Below are positions 16,996 to 26,562 of a stretch of 64,000 nucleotides of DNA, in pieces. The position numbers and the translations under genes were made by a program. The first letter of the stretch is position 1. Every line of letters starts with the position of its first letter. Source of the DNA: Paenarthrobacter sp. Z7-10 (GTDB lineage: Bacteria > Actinomycetota > Actinomycetes > Actinomycetales > Micrococcaceae); contig NZ_JADPVH010000005.1 of the NCBI RefSeq assembly GCF_026932795.1, forward strand, positions 37,816-101,815, in the 5' to 3' direction. The notes under the pieces were generated by a model that ran no database searches, was not told the DNA's origin, and saw only the letters and a list, made by a program, of their open reading frames with translations.

Positions 16996-18093
16996 TCAGC
17001 GCGGTGCGCGCAGGAAGCCCGTCTGCCGGCCGGCAACCTGTCCGGCATCGGGGGCGACAATAATCTCCTGGGCCGCGATGTAGAGCTCACCCGCATCATC
17101 GACGGTGAGGGCGGCATCCGGATCCACGCTCCGCTTGACCACCGCCAAGGCCACCGGCCCCATTTCATAGTGCTGCGCCACGGAGGTCACCGTGCCTACC
17201 CGGCGGTCCCCCATCAGAACGTCGCTGCCCGCGGCCGGCAGGGTATGTTGCGATCCGTCCAGCTGCAGGAAAACCAGCCTCCGCGGCGGATGTCCCAGAT
17301 TGTGCACCCGGGCGATGGTTTCCTGGCCCTTGTAGCAGCCCTTGGCCAGATGCACCGCCGTTCGGAGCAGGTCAAGCTCATGCGGAATGGTCTTCTCGTC
17401 CGTGTCGGCGCCCAGCCGCGGACGCCACGCCGCGATGCGCAGCGCTTCGGAGGCCAATGTTCCGGCCAGCGGCAGCGCCGCCGTCGCGGATTCCAGCTCC
17501 GCGAGCGGCAGCAGGTATTCAAACCAAGTGCGCTCCCTGCCCGGATGTAACTCCTCCGGCAGCGCGGTATAGGCGTATCCGCCCGACCCCACCTCGGGCC
17601 ACGGGTCCCGCCAGTGGACGCGGTCCGCCCACCCGGAAACGGGCACCGTTGACCCAACCACAGCCCACTGCGCAGAGACGTCGGCCACCTCCACCCGAAG
17701 CATGAACTTCATGCTGGCCAGCCAGGCGGCCAGCGGCGCCGCCTCGGCGCTCTCCACCAACAGCCAGCTGGTGGTGCCATCATCGACCAGCCGCACATCG
17801 AAATCGATTCGGCCGGTAATGCTCAGCAGCAGCAGTTCCGTGCCGACCCCCGGAGCGAGGTTTGTGACCTGCTGCGAGGAGAGGGTGTTGAGCCAGCTGA
17901 GCCGGTCGGCTCCAGTGACGGTTACCACTCCGCGGTGGGACAGGTCGACGACGGCGGTGCCGGGTTTGCCGTGAATGCCGGCGAGATTGCGTTGTTCCAG
18001 GATCGGATCGCCGTAGTGCGCGGCGACGCCGGCGTCCAGACCGGAGGCCTCGACAGCACCGGGGCGTGCGAGCAGGGCGCTTGAATAGCTCAT
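16996..18093 (-). CDS. ygfZ: YgfZ/GcvT-family folate-binding protein
   Basis: 365 aa. The fold is that of the glycine-cleavage T-protein, and the YgfZ signature KGCYKGQETIARVHNLG is intact at about residues 250-266, with the reactive cysteine in KGCYKGQE. N-terminal DLSHRGVVTVTGADRLSWLN also matches the family. YgfZ helps make or repair Fe-S proteins in a folate-dependent way. It begins ATG 18093 and is 51 bases downstream of the nitrobindin-like gene on the same strand, so they may be co-transcribed. Confidence 0.88.
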   Translation of the reverse strand: MSYSSALLARPGAVEASGLDAGVAAHYGDPILEQRNLAGIHGKPGTAVVDLSHRGVVTVTGADRLSWLNTLSSQQVTNLAPGVGTELLLLSITGRIDFDVRLVDDGTTSWLLVESAEAAPLAAWLASMKFMLRVEVADVSAQWAVVGSTVPVSGWADRVHWRDPWPEVGSGGYAYTALPEELHPGRERTWFEYLLPLAELESATAALPLAGTLASEALRIAAWRPRLGADTDEKTIPHELDLLRTAVHLAKGCYKGQETIARVHNLGHPPRRLVFLQLDGSQHTLPAAGSDVLMGDRRVGTVTSVAQHYEMGPVALAVVKRSVDPDAALTVDDAGELYIAAQEIIVAPDAGQVAGRQTGFLRAPR

Positions 18094-18144
18094 GGAATGG
18101 GAACGTCCTGTACTTGGAGGGTATTCCGCCGGGCCGTGCTGGAA

Positions 18145-18747
18145 TCAGGCGGGAGTCTTTTTCAGTATTGCGGAGGCGTGGGCGGACAGCTCGCTTCCGT
18201 TCGCCGCCACGTCCCAACGCCAGAAGAGATCGCCGTTGACAAGGCCGAATATTCGGGTGGCGGCGGCATAATCCTTGGACCCGGCACCGCGCATTACCGC
18301 ATCGGTGGCCAACTGAATCTGCGGACCCTTGATCTGGCCGTAATACAATTCCGAGATGCCTCCGGGGTGGACGATCGTGGCGGTGAGGTCAAAGCCTCCG
18401 TCCGCATTCCGCAGCTTTTCGACATCCTCGGCCGTGGTCAGGGCCGGAACAATGTCCGCTGGAACCAATCCCGGGCCGCCGTCGGCCTCGTTGAGTTTAC
18501 GGTCCAGCGCCCAGAATCCGGTTTCCACCGAGAGCGGACGCAGCGTAGTGCCCTCCTCGTCCGTCAACCAGCTTTCCGCGGTGTAGCGCAGGTAGGGCAA
18601 CCCGTTGGTGGAGAACGTGACCAGCTGGGAGAAATACTCCGAGTCCGATTCCCCCGTTCCGAGCCGGCCGCCGCCGTTCCATTCGCCCAGCAGCCAAGAC
18701 AGCGGAACGAGTTCCGGTGTCAGGTCGGTGGGGATTTCAATCGGCAT
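18145..18747 (-). CDS. Nitrobindin-like heme-binding beta-barrel protein (FABP-family annotation)
   Basis: 200 aa. The N-terminal LLGEWNGGGRLG matches the GxWxGxG opening of the nitrobindin (THAP4/DUF1794) family, and the C-terminal SAHASAILKK has the conserved His region where heme iron is held. Known members bind ferric heme and react with NO or peroxynitrite. A 20-residue variable segment (LNEADGGPGLVPADIV) lies between central strands. It sits between a 37-aa membrane peptide gene and ygfZ on the same strand. Heme binding here is inferred from family only. Confidence 0.78.
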   Translation of the reverse strand: MPIEIPTDLTPELVPLSWLLGEWNGGGRLGTGESDSEYFSQLVTFSTNGLPYLRYTAESWLTDEEGTTLRPLSVETGFWALDRKLNEADGGPGLVPADIVPALTTAEDVEKLRNADGGFDLTATIVHPGGISELYYGQIKGPQIQLATDAVMRGAGSKDYAAATRIFGLVNGDLFWRWDVAANGSELSAHASAILKKTPA

Positions 18748-18760
18748 GGGTCAGCCCGCT

Positions 18761-18874
18761 TTACTGCTGGCCCTTGAACAGGCGCCAAACCACCAGCCCC
18801 GCGAACCACGCCATGGCCAGGCCGGCGATCACCAGCAGGCAGATAAAGATGATTTCAAAGGCAAGTACCGACAT
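18761..18874 (-). CDS. 37-aa single-span membrane protein
   Basis: A short frame of 37 codons: MSVLAFEIIFICLLVIAG followed by LAMAWFAGLVVWRLFKGQQ. It has one long hydrophobic segment (about residues 3-31) and a basic C-terminus (RLFKGQQ), so it should sit in the cell membrane with the C-terminus inside. GGGGGAC lies 3-9 bases before the ATG at 18874. It is 13 bases upstream of the nitrobindin-like gene start on the same strand. I do not recognise a family; the coding call rests on ribosome site, spacing and the membrane-like composition. Confidence 0.6.
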   Translation of the reverse strand: MSVLAFEIIFICLLVIAGLAMAWFAGLVVWRLFKGQQ

Positions 18875-18905
18875 GTCCCCCATAATAGCGCGAAGATTCC
18901 GGAGC

Positions 18906-19640
18906 CTAGGTAATGAGCAATCTGTCGATGAAGTAAATCAAGGTTCCCAGCGCCGCGATCGGCGCCAAGCCCATTGCGATGGCCCCCGGCTGCGTCCGGT
19001 GGGGACCGGCAAGGCCGGCCAGATGGCGGAAGCTCATCAGCACCGCGGCAACGACGGCCCCAATGATGGCGGCCGGAACAATGCGCACGTCGGAAAACAA
19101 CAGGGCCGCCATCGGGCCCGTGAGCGCGGCAAGCCCGACGGCCAGCGGCGCTATCACTCGGTCCGGCCAGCGGATCAGCCCGACGAGCAGGGCGACGGCG
19201 GCGCTGAGCCCGGTGATGAGCATCATGGCTGTATGGCCGTTGAACCGTTCCGCGGCGATCCAACCGCCCGCCAGGGTGGAGACCAGGACCCCGGCGCTGG
19301 CCCCCAACGTGGATTCCAGCCGATGGCTCTGCCCGGTACCGCGAACCAATTGGACGACAAAAACTCCGCCAATACCCGCCGCGGTGGAGACCGGCAGCCA
19401 CATCAGGTAACCGGGGCCGGTGCTGAAGGCGGCGGAAACGGCCCCGCCGGATCCGGACAGGGCGATAATTACGGCGAGGGTCTTCTTGGCCGGCACGCGC
19501 AGATAATGTGGCCAGCCGAATCCGAAGGCCGCGCAGAGCCCGATCACGGCCGTCAGGGAAATACCCAACGATCCATAGGTACCGGCGATCAGTAGAGCCA
19601 GCGCCGTCAATCCGGCTATGCCTATCGTCCACGACTTCAC
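18906..19640 (-). CDS. Multi-pass membrane protein, permease-like
   Basis: 244 aa from GTG 19640, preceded by GGATTGGA. At least seven hydrophobic segments alternate with short polar loops (for example [21 protein letters not shown] at the start and [16 protein letters not shown] at the end). Two Arg/Trp-rich short loops ([18 protein letters not shown]) are likely cytoplasmic. I recognise no motif that fixes a function. It lies 31 bases from the 37-aa peptide gene on the same strand and is divergent from glnR. The frame is open further upstream to 19757 but this would overlap the glnR leader. Confidence 0.65.
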   Translation of the reverse strand: MKSWTIGIAGLTALALLIAGTYGSLGISLTAVIGLCAAFGFGWPHYLRVPAKKTLAVIIALSGSGGAVSAAFSTGPGYLMWLPVSTAAGIGGVFVVQLVRGTGQSHRLESTLGASAGVLVSTLAGGWIAAERFNGHTAMMLITGLSAAVALLVGLIRWPDRVIAPLAVGLAALTGPMAALLFSDVRIVPAAIIGAVVAAVLMSFRHLAGLAGPHRTQPGAIAMGLAPIAALGTLIYFIDRLLIT

Positions 19641-19786
19641 AGTCCAATCCTGCCCTATCCGAACGTGACGCGTTATCCGGCGCCGCCAAGCAGGAACGGT
19701 ATAGTCAACGACAAACCCCTGCCGCTGCAGTCCGATTTCGGCACCGGGAACGCTCAAAGATGCGCGTCACGCACCTTGGAGGAAGC

Positions 19787-20485
19787 ATGTCGCAGATCCT
19801 GTTACTGACCAACAGCGCCGGACCGTCAACGGATATCCTGCCTGCCCTGGAATTGCTGAGCCACCGCATCCACATTCTGCCGGCAGAGCCCACCGCACTG
19901 TTGGAAACCGACCCCTGCGACGTCATCCTGCTTGATGCGCGGAAAGACTTGGCGGGCGCCCGCTCCCTGACTCAGCTCCTGCGGGCCACCGGGCTGAGCA
20001 CGCCATTGATCCTCATCCTGACCGAAGGTGGAATGGCCGCCGTCTCCGCAAGCTGGGCCGCTGACGACATCCTGCTGGACTCGGCCGGGCCCGCTGAGGT
20101 CGAGGCCCGGCTGCGACTGGCGGTGGCCCGGACCAGCACGGAGGATGGTCGGCCGGAGACGGAGATCCGGGCGGCCGGTGTCGTCATCGATGAGGCAAGC
20201 TACACGGCTCGCGTCAATGGCGAGGCACTGAACCTGACCTACAAGGAATTTGAACTGCTCAAGTACCTGGCCCAGCACCCCGGCCGGGTGTTCACCCGGG
20301 CCCAGCTGCTCAGCGAGGTGTGGGGATACGACTACTACGGAGGCACCCGAACGGTTGACGTCCACGTCCGCCGGCTGCGCGCCAAACTTGGCTCGGACCA
20401 CGAGAACCTGATCAGCACGGTCCGCAATGTCGGCTACCGGCTCACGCTGCTCCGGCTGGCGAATGAGGAGCTCACCGAGGCCTGA
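19787..20485 (+). CDS. glnR: Nitrogen-metabolism response regulator GlnR
   Basis: 232 aa. The N-terminal receiver-like domain (1-115) has [21 protein letters not shown] and [17 protein letters not shown], and the C-terminal OmpR-type winged helix (about 135-225) has [20 protein letters not shown] and [18 protein letters not shown]. This matches actinobacterial GlnR closely along its length. GlnR is an orphan OmpR-like regulator that activates glutamine synthetase, ammonium transport and nitrate use under nitrogen limitation and usually works without phosphorylation. I chose ATG 19787, with TTGGAGGAAG just upstream; the frame is open further back but unlike the family. Confidence 0.93.
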   Translation: MSQILLLTNSAGPSTDILPALELLSHRIHILPAEPTALLETDPCDVILLDARKDLAGARSLTQLLRATGLSTPLILILTEGGMAAVSASWAADDILLDSAGPAEVEARLRLAVARTSTEDGRPETEIRAAGVVIDEASYTARVNGEALNLTYKEFELLKYLAQHPGRVFTRAQLLSEVWGYDYYGGTRTVDVHVRRLRAKLGSDHENLISTVRNVGYRLTLLRLANEELTEA

Positions 20486-20541
20486 TCCCCGGCGCGGGCA
20501 GCCTCTTGCCGATGGCTGAACAGGCGTTTAGTATGTTGAAC

Positions 20542-21219
20542 ATGGGTTCAGAGGAGCTCTCCAGCCAGGCCCGTATTCGGAACGCGGCCGTCCGTCACTT
20601 CGCAACCGAGGGCTTTGGCAAGGCGAACCTTCGCGCCATCGCCGGGACTGCCGGTGTCAGCGCCGGCCTGCTCATCCACCACTTCGGCTCAAAGGAAGGA
20701 CTGCGCCGTGCCTGCGACGAGCATGTGCTGGCCGCCGTCGTCGCACAGGCCCGCAGTGAGTCCAGTCCGGAGGGGCTGCCCGGCGCGGTAGCGGATTTCC
20801 TGAGCGGACCCGAGAAACTCCAGCTCATGATGCGCTATCTGGGTCGGGCCATCGCCGAGGACACGGCGGCCGGCCGGACATTTGTGGACACCCTGACCAC
20901 CGAAACCGAGTCGATCCTCCGCGCCGGAGTGGCAGATGGCAGCGTCCGCCGGCTCGAGGACCCGCGGGCGGTGAGTGTGCTGATCGTCATGACCTCCCTG
21001 GCTGTGCTGGCCATGCCGCAGCACTTCACCCGCGGGCTAGGCCACGACGAGCTGACCTCCGAGCTGATGCGCCGGATCGCCCTCCCCTCGCTTGAGCTAT
21101 ACACGTACGGCCTGTACACCGATGACAGGTTCCTGCAGGCGGCCCGGGCAGCCTTGGATGCTGCGGCCACAGGGGAAACGGGCGCGGCAGTCCGGACCGC
21201 GGAAGGGGCTCAGGAATGA
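20542..21219 (+). CDS. TetR-family transcriptional regulator
   Basis: 225 aa. The N-terminal helix-turn-helix is typical: ARIRNAAVRHFATEGFGKANLRAIAGTAGVSAGLLIHHFGSKEGL (split; residues about 8-52). The C-terminal ligand domain is helical and unrelated to known ones by eye. TAGTAT at 20529-20534 ends 7 bases before the ATG at 20542, so a leaderless mRNA is likely; ATG 20533 is an alternative. Its stop overlaps the ABC ATPase start by 4 bases, so the regulator and exporter form one operon, and it probably represses that operon. Confidence 0.88.
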   Translation: MGSEELSSQARIRNAAVRHFATEGFGKANLRAIAGTAGVSAGLLIHHFGSKEGLRRACDEHVLAAVVAQARSESSPEGLPGAVADFLSGPEKLQLMMRYLGRAIAEDTAAGRTFVDTLTTETESILRAGVADGSVRRLEDPRAVSVLIVMTSLAVLAMPQHFTRGLGHDELTSELMRRIALPSLELYTYGLYTDDRFLQAARAALDAAATGETGAAVRTAEGAQE

Positions 21220-22148
21220 CCGCGCCCGCCATTGAAGCGGTGGACCTGTATAAGACCTTTGGCCACAGCACCGCGCTGGACGGGGTCAGCTTTAGCGTGG
21301 CCCCGGGAACCGTTTTCGGCATGATCGGCCCGAACGGAGCGGGCAAGACCACCACCATGCGGATCCTGCTGGACATTATTCGGCCCTCGTCCGGCCGGGC
21401 ACGCGTCCTGGATACGGATGCGCGCAACGCGGGGCCGGCGCTGCGCCGCCGGATCGGCTACCTTCCCGGTGATCTGATCCTGCAGGGCCGGATCAGCGGG
21501 CGCCGTTTGCTGACCCAGTACGTTGACATCTCCGGCCCGGTGCGGCCGGGACGGATCGACGAACTGGCCGAGCGGCTCAGAGTCGATCTGGATCGCCCGG
21601 TCCGCAAACTCTCCAAGGGCAACAAACAGAAGCTGGGCATCATTCAGGCGTTTATGCATGAACCCGCCCTGCTGGTGTTGGACGAACCCACGAGCGGCCT
21701 CGACCCACTGATGCGGCAGGAATTCCTCGCCATGGTCAAGGAATCGAAGGCGGCGGGGCAGTGCGTGTTCCTGTCCTCCCATGTGATCAGCGAAATCCAG
21801 CAGGCCGCCGATGAGGTGGCCATCCTGCGCAACGGGCGGATCGTGCGGGTCGCCACGGTCGAGGACCTGCGGGGGACCGCCGTCCGCCATCTGCGGCTGC
21901 GCGTCGCCGGGACCGGTGCCGGTGACCTGCGGTCCCGGCTGCAGACACTGCCGGGGCTGGACAATCTGAAGATTACCGACGACGACGGACGCGGGGCTGC
22001 GGCCTCGGCCACCCTCGCCGGAGCGATCGCACCGATCCTCGCAGCGCTGGCGGTCCTGCCGTTGACAGACCTGGTGCTGGAGGAACCCGACCTCGAAGAG
22101 TCGGTCCTGTCTCTGTACACCGCCCCCAATTCCGAGGAACAGTCATGA
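21216..22148 (+). CDS. ABC transporter ATP-binding protein
   Basis: 310 aa, one nucleotide-binding domain plus a C-terminal extension. Walker A is IGPNGAGKTTTMR (about residues 38-50), the signature loop is LSKGNKQKLGI, Walker B is LLVLDEPTSGLDP and the switch His is in LSSHVISEI. The DrrA/CcmA-like C-terminal part (about 220-310) is typical of two-gene ABC-2 exporters. Start and stop both overlap the neighbours by 4 bases (ATGA), so TetR, ATPase and permease are translationally coupled. Export of a drug or lipid is likely; substrate unknown. Confidence 0.92.
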   Translation: MTAPAIEAVDLYKTFGHSTALDGVSFSVAPGTVFGMIGPNGAGKTTTMRILLDIIRPSSGRARVLDTDARNAGPALRRRIGYLPGDLILQGRISGRRLLTQYVDISGPVRPGRIDELAERLRVDLDRPVRKLSKGNKQKLGIIQAFMHEPALLVLDEPTSGLDPLMRQEFLAMVKESKAAGQCVFLSSHVISEIQQAADEVAILRNGRIVRVATVEDLRGTAVRHLRLRVAGTGAGDLRSRLQTLPGLDNLKITDDDGRGAAASATLAGAIAPILAALAVLPLTDLVLEEPDLEESVLSLYTAPNSEEQS

Positions 22149-22996
22149 GCGCCACAACTGCCACTTCGCCTCGATCGGACTCTGCGGTGGACCGGCGCCG
22201 TAAACCCCTTCCGGTTTTCGGCAAGGTTTTCTCCGACACGTGGCGCTCGCTGGCGGGCTGGGCCGCTGGCCTGGCTGCCGTGATCTTCCTCTACCTTCCG
22301 CTGTTTCCCAGCATTGGCGGCAGCGACCAGATGCAGCAGCTGATCAATTCGATGCCTCCACAGCTGGTCCACGCGCTCAACTACGACCAGATCGGCACCG
22401 GCGCCGGCTACACCCAGTCCACCCTTTTTGGCCTGATGGGATTCCTGCTGACCAGTATCGCGGCCGTGGGCTGGGGTGCTGGCGCCATCGGCGGCGACGA
22501 GGAGTCGGGCCAGCTGGAACTGACCCTCGCCCATTCGGTCACCCGCACCCAAGTCGCGCTGGAGCGTTTTTTGGCCCTGGTCGTTAAATTGCTGATCCTC
22601 GCGACCCTGGTCTTTGTGCTAGTTGCGGCCCTGAACGGACCCGCACAGCTGCAGCTGGACACGGCCAACCTGCTGGGCTGCTGCCTACTCTTCGCCGGTT
22701 TGTCGCTGCTCAGCGGGACGGCCGCACTGCTGGCCGGCGCCAGTACCGGCCGCCGGATATGGGGCGTCGGAGTCGGGGCCGCCGTGGCGGTACTGGGCTA
22801 CGTCTTCAACGCGGTGGGCAACCAAAGCCCGGATGTGGAGTGGTTGCACCGGCTCTCACCTTATTACTGGGCTTATGGGAACAATCCGATGAACTCCGGC
22901 GCCAACCCGCTGGCCGTGGTGGCCTTGTTTGGCTTGGCGGTGCTGATGGGTGCCCTCACGGCCATGGTGCTGCGGCGCCGGGATGTTGGGGTCTAG
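22145..22996 (+). CDS. ABC-2-type exporter permease
   Basis: 283 aa, six predicted transmembrane segments. A charged N-terminus (1-35) is followed by WRSLAGWAAGLAAVIFLYLPLF, later LAAVGWGAGAIGGDEESGQLELTL, where the GDEESGQLELTLAHPVTR-like loop (here LAHSVTRTQ) between helices 2 and 3 is typical of ABC-2 permeases. The last helix ends with LRRRDVGV. It forms the membrane half of the exporter encoded with the previous gene, with which its start overlaps. Confidence 0.88.
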   Translation: MSATTATSPRSDSAVDRRRKPLPVFGKVFSDTWRSLAGWAAGLAAVIFLYLPLFPSIGGSDQMQQLINSMPPQLVHALNYDQIGTGAGYTQSTLFGLMGFLLTSIAAVGWGAGAIGGDEESGQLELTLAHSVTRTQVALERFLALVVKLLILATLVFVLVAALNGPAQLQLDTANLLGCCLLFAGLSLLSGTAALLAGASTGRRIWGVGVGAAVAVLGYVFNAVGNQSPDVEWLHRLSPYYWAYGNNPMNSGANPLAVVALFGLAVLMGALTAMVLRRRDVGV

Positions 22997-23276
22997 GACG
23001 ATCCAAGGCCACAGGGTCCGTACGAAGGGGGTGGGACGACCGCGGTTGAGACGACGGTGGACCATTCGATAAGGGTGGTGTGGTCCCACTGGTGGAGGAC
23101 ATACGGGTCGAACGTATCGCGGGCACCCCAATGGTGCATCCCCCTCGTCCCCGCGGAAACCGCCGGGCTGGACATCACAGTACCCGAGCCCCCGCCGCGT
23201 TTCAAACGGACCCGGTGGTGCGCAGCTGGCGGCGCCGATCCTCCCACGCCTTAGCGCTGGGCATTAGGCTTTGTCC
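22997..23276. other. 280-base gap, no convincing gene
   Basis: Between the permease and mshD. An 84-codon frame on the minus strand (22993-23247) has no ribosome site and no family I recognise. Near the right end TAGGCT (23265-23270) lies 6 bases before the mshD ATG and may be its -10 element. Confidence 0.35.
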
Positions 23277-24263
23277 ATGGGTGGAAAAGAGACCGGCGGC
23301 CGGCCCGATCCGATCGCGACGGGGACCCCGGAAGCGGCGCTGCTGCACGACATTGAAACCCTGGTTACGGCGGCCATGGAGTCCGACGGCAATCCTCCGT
23401 TGTCGGAACAGACGCTCATCGATCTGCGCGCAGCACCGGCCGAGCCGAACTCATTGCTCGTACTGGCCGCCTACGACGGGCCGGAGACCGCCGGCCCGTC
23501 CGACGCACGCGACCTGGCGGGCGTCGCCGTCGTCGTCGGCCATGGGGACAGCCGCGTGCTGGAACTGGTGGTGCATCCGCAATACCGGAACCAGGGAGTG
23601 GGCGCGCTGCTGGTGGACAAGCTTCGGGAAGCCCAGGGCCTGGAGAGGCTGCAGGCCTGGTCGCACGGCAATTCCGCGGCGGCGGCGGAGCTGGCCGAAA
23701 GATACGGTTTCGTGGCCGTCCGTGAGCTGTGGCGGATGCGCCTGGTCCGCGACCACGCTCCGGTGCAGCCGTTGCCCGAGCCTTCGCTTCCGGACGGTGT
23801 TACGCTGCGGACCTTCGTTCCCGGCCGGGACGAGGCGCCCTGGCTGACGGCGAACGCGGCGGCCTTCGCCCACCACCGGGAGCAGGGCTCCACCACCCTG
23901 GCCGACTTGCAGGCACGAATGGCCGAGCCGTGGTTCGACCCGGCCGGTTTCTTCCTCGCTGCGCAAACAGACGCCCGCGGCAACGAACAGCTGCTCGGAT
24001 TCCACTGGACCAAGATCCATCCACGCCGGGACGGGCATCCCGCCATCGGTGAGGTGTACGTCGTCGGCGTCACGCCCGCGGCGCAGGGAATGGGGCTGGG
24101 GAAGGCGCTGACGGTGGCTGGCATCCGGCACCTGCAGTCCGCCTCCCTGCAGGCCATCATGCTGTATGTGGATGCGGACAATGCGGCCGCCGTGGCGCTG
24201 TACCGCAAGCTCGGGTTCACCCGTTGGGATGCCGATGTGATGTATGCGCCGGCGCCGGGATGA
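23277..24263 (+). CDS. mshD: Mycothiol synthase
   Basis: 328 aa, two GNAT domains in tandem. The N-terminal degenerate half includes LELVVHPQYRNQGVGALLV; the catalytic half has EQLLGFHWTKIHPR, GEVYVVGVTPAAQGMGLGKAL with the acetyl-CoA loop QGMGLG, and the closing MLYVDADNAAAVALYRKLGF, all family hallmarks. It acetylates Cys-GlcN-Ins, the last step of mycothiol synthesis, so the organism should use mycothiol as its main thiol. ATG 23277 is preceded by a possible -10 (TAGGCT) at leaderless distance; TTG 23271 is an alternative start. It precedes ppk by 55 bases. Confidence 0.95.
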   Translation: MGGKETGGRPDPIATGTPEAALLHDIETLVTAAMESDGNPPLSEQTLIDLRAAPAEPNSLLVLAAYDGPETAGPSDARDLAGVAVVVGHGDSRVLELVVHPQYRNQGVGALLVDKLREAQGLERLQAWSHGNSAAAAELAERYGFVAVRELWRMRLVRDHAPVQPLPEPSLPDGVTLRTFVPGRDEAPWLTANAAAFAHHREQGSTTLADLQARMAEPWFDPAGFFLAAQTDARGNEQLLGFHWTKIHPRRDGHPAIGEVYVVGVTPAAQGMGLGKALTVAGIRHLQSASLQAIMLYVDADNAAAVALYRKLGFTRWDADVMYAPAPG

Positions 24264-24318
24264 GCGCGGCAAAAACTTGTAGGGTTGACGGGGAGCGATG
24301 GATTTTAGGGGAGAGCAG

Positions 24319-26562
24319 ATGAAACCGGACACCGCAGGGACAGTGCGCAGTACCACTGCACTGCCAACCGATCGATTCGGTTCATCGGAAGTGCAGGCGG
24401 CCAGAGCCACTCAGGACCGGATCGACATTCCGGAGTTCGCACCGAACCTGATCCCGGAGGGCGAGGTGACGCCGGACCGTTTCCTGGACCGCGAGATCAG
24501 CTGGCTCGCCTTCAACGCGCGCGTGCTGGAACTGGCCGAGGACGCGGACCTGCAGCTGCTGGAACGCGTTAACTTCCTGTCCATTTTTGCCTCCAATCTG
24601 GACGAGTTCTTCATGGTCCGGGTGGCCGGGCTGAAGCGGCGGATCGCGACCGGACTGGCCGTTCCTTCGCCGGCCGGGCTGAGCCCTATCGAGGTGCTGG
24701 AGCAGATCAGCGACGCCGCTCATGAGCTGCAGGCGCGGCATGCGCACGTTTTTGCCGACCAGATCCGCCCGGCGCTGGCCTATGAGCAGATCCATTTGGT
24801 GCACTGGCACGAACTCGACGAAAAGGCCAAGGCCTCCCTGAGCAACATGTTCGCCGTGAAGGTGTTCCCCATCCTGACACCGCTGGCGGTCGATCCAGCG
24901 CACCCGTTCCCCTACATTTCCGGCCTCTCACTGAACCTTGCCGTCGTCGTGCGCAATCCGATCAGCGACAAGGAACTCTTTGCCCGCGTGAAGGTGCCCG
25001 ACCAGCTGCCGCGGCTGATGTCGGTGGACGGGCCGCGCGCCGGCTCCGTGCCCGGACGCGTGGCGCGGTTCATTCCGCTGGAGGAAGTCATAGCCGAGCA
25101 TCTGGACCAGCTTTTTCCGGGCATGGAAGTGCTGGAGCAGCACACCTTCCGGGTCACCCGCAACGAAGATCTTGAGGTCGAAGAGGACGACGCGGAGAAT
25201 CTACTCCAAGCGCTGGAAAAGGAACTGCTGCGCCGGCGCTTTGGCCCTCCGGTCCGGCTGGAAGTGACCACGGACATTAACCCGAACATCCGGGCCCTGC
25301 TGGTCCGCGAACTGGGCGTGGAGGATTCGGAGGTCTATGCCCTGCCGGCGCCGCTGGATCTGCGCGGGCTGTCCGTGATTGGCAGCATTGACCGCACCGA
25401 CCTGCGCTATCCCAAACACCTGGCGCACACCTCGCGCTACCTGAACGAATCCGAGACCGCCAAGGCCGCGAATGTTTTTGCCGCGATGCGCCGGCGCGAC
25501 ATTCTGCTGCACCACCCTTACGACTCGTTTTCCACCTCGGTGCAGGCCTTCCTGGAGCAGGCCGCCGCGGATCCCAAGGTCCAGGCCATCAAGCAGACCC
25601 TGTACCGCACCTCCGGGGACTCGCCCATCGTGGACGCGCTCGTGGATGCCGCGGAGGCCGGCAAGCAGGTCCTGGCGCTGGTGGAGATCAAGGCCCGTTT
25701 CGATGAGCAGGCAAACATTTCGTGGGCACGAAAATTGGAGCAGGCCGGTGTGCACGTGGTGTACGGCATCGTGGGGCTGAAAACACACTGCAAACTCTCC
25801 CTGGTGGTGCGCCAGGAGCTGGACGGGCTGCGCCGCTACTGCCATATCGGCACCGGCAACTACCATCCGCGCACCGCGCGCTATTACGAGGATCTGGGGC
25901 TGCTGACGGCGGATAACCAGGTGGGCGAAGATCTGTCCAAGCTGTTCAATCAGCTCTCGGGGTATGCCCCGAAATCCACCTTCAAACGGCTGCTGGTGGC
26001 GCCGCGGTCCGTGCGCTCCGGGCTGATTGACCGGATTGAACGCGAGATCGCCAACGGCAGGGCCGGGCTGGCCGGCAAGGTCGTGATCAAGGTCAATTCC
26101 ATGGTCGATGAGGCGATCATCGACGCGCTTTACCGCGCCTCGCAGGCCGGTGTCCGGGTCGATGTCATAGTCCGCGGCATCTGCTCGCTGCGGCCGGGAG
26201 TTCCGGGCCTGAGTGAGAACATCACGGTCCGCTCCGTGCTGGGCCGGTTCCTGGAGCATTCACGCGTCTTCAGCTTCGCCAACGCCGGGGACCCGGTGGT
26301 TTACATCGGCTCCGCAGACATGATGCACCGCAATCTGGACCGCAGGGTGGAGGCCCTGGTGCAGCTGAGCAACCCCGAGGACATAGCGGACCTGACCTAC
26401 TTATTGGACCGCTACGTCGATCCACGCACCGCGAGCTGGCATCTGGACAACGACGGCGTGTGGACGCGGCACCATTTGGACGACTCCGGGCAGCCGCTCG
26501 CCGACGTCCAGTCCTGGCTGCTGGCCAGCCGCTCCCGGCAGCGCACCGCCGCCCGCCGCTGA
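24319..26562 (+). CDS. ppk: Polyphosphate kinase 1
   Basis: 747 aa. The N-terminal domain begins [21 protein letters not shown] and includes [20 protein letters not shown]; the catalytic C-terminal half has [13 protein letters not shown] with the phosphorylated His, the partner segment [18 protein letters not shown], and [15 protein letters not shown] near the end. PPK1 makes inorganic polyphosphate from ATP at the membrane face. I chose ATG 24319, where GGGGAGAG lies 6-12 bases upstream; ATG 24298 would add 7 residues. The first 50 residues before the conserved start are variable. Its stop overlaps the mutT1 start by one base. Confidence 0.95.
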   Translation: MKPDTAGTVRSTTALPTDRFGSSEVQAARATQDRIDIPEFAPNLIPEGEVTPDRFLDREISWLAFNARVLELAEDADLQLLERVNFLSIFASNLDEFFMVRVAGLKRRIATGLAVPSPAGLSPIEVLEQISDAAHELQARHAHVFADQIRPALAYEQIHLVHWHELDEKAKASLSNMFAVKVFPILTPLAVDPAHPFPYISGLSLNLAVVVRNPISDKELFARVKVPDQLPRLMSVDGPRAGSVPGRVARFIPLEEVIAEHLDQLFPGMEVLEQHTFRVTRNEDLEVEEDDAENLLQALEKELLRRRFGPPVRLEVTTDINPNIRALLVRELGVEDSEVYALPAPLDLRGLSVIGSIDRTDLRYPKHLAHTSRYLNESETAKAANVFAAMRRRDILLHHPYDSFSTSVQAFLEQAAADPKVQAIKQTLYRTSGDSPIVDALVDAAEAGKQVLALVEIKARFDEQANISWARKLEQAGVHVVYGIVGLKTHCKLSLVVRQELDGLRRYCHIGTGNYHPRTARYYEDLGLLTADNQVGEDLSKLFNQLSGYAPKSTFKRLLVAPRSVRSGLIDRIEREIANGRAGLAGKVVIKVNSMVDEAIIDALYRASQAGVRVDVIVRGICSLRPGVPGLSENITVRSVLGRFLEHSRVFSFANAGDPVVYIGSADMMHRNLDRRVEALVQLSNPEDIADLTYLLDRYVDPRTASWHLDNDGVWTRHHLDDSGQPLADVQSWLLASRSRQRTAARR

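Noticed and set aside
22993..23247. 84-codon minus frame between the permease and mshD
   Set aside because: No ribosome site, no family and odd composition (many Trp, His and Tyr). Without conservation data I treat the gap as non-coding.
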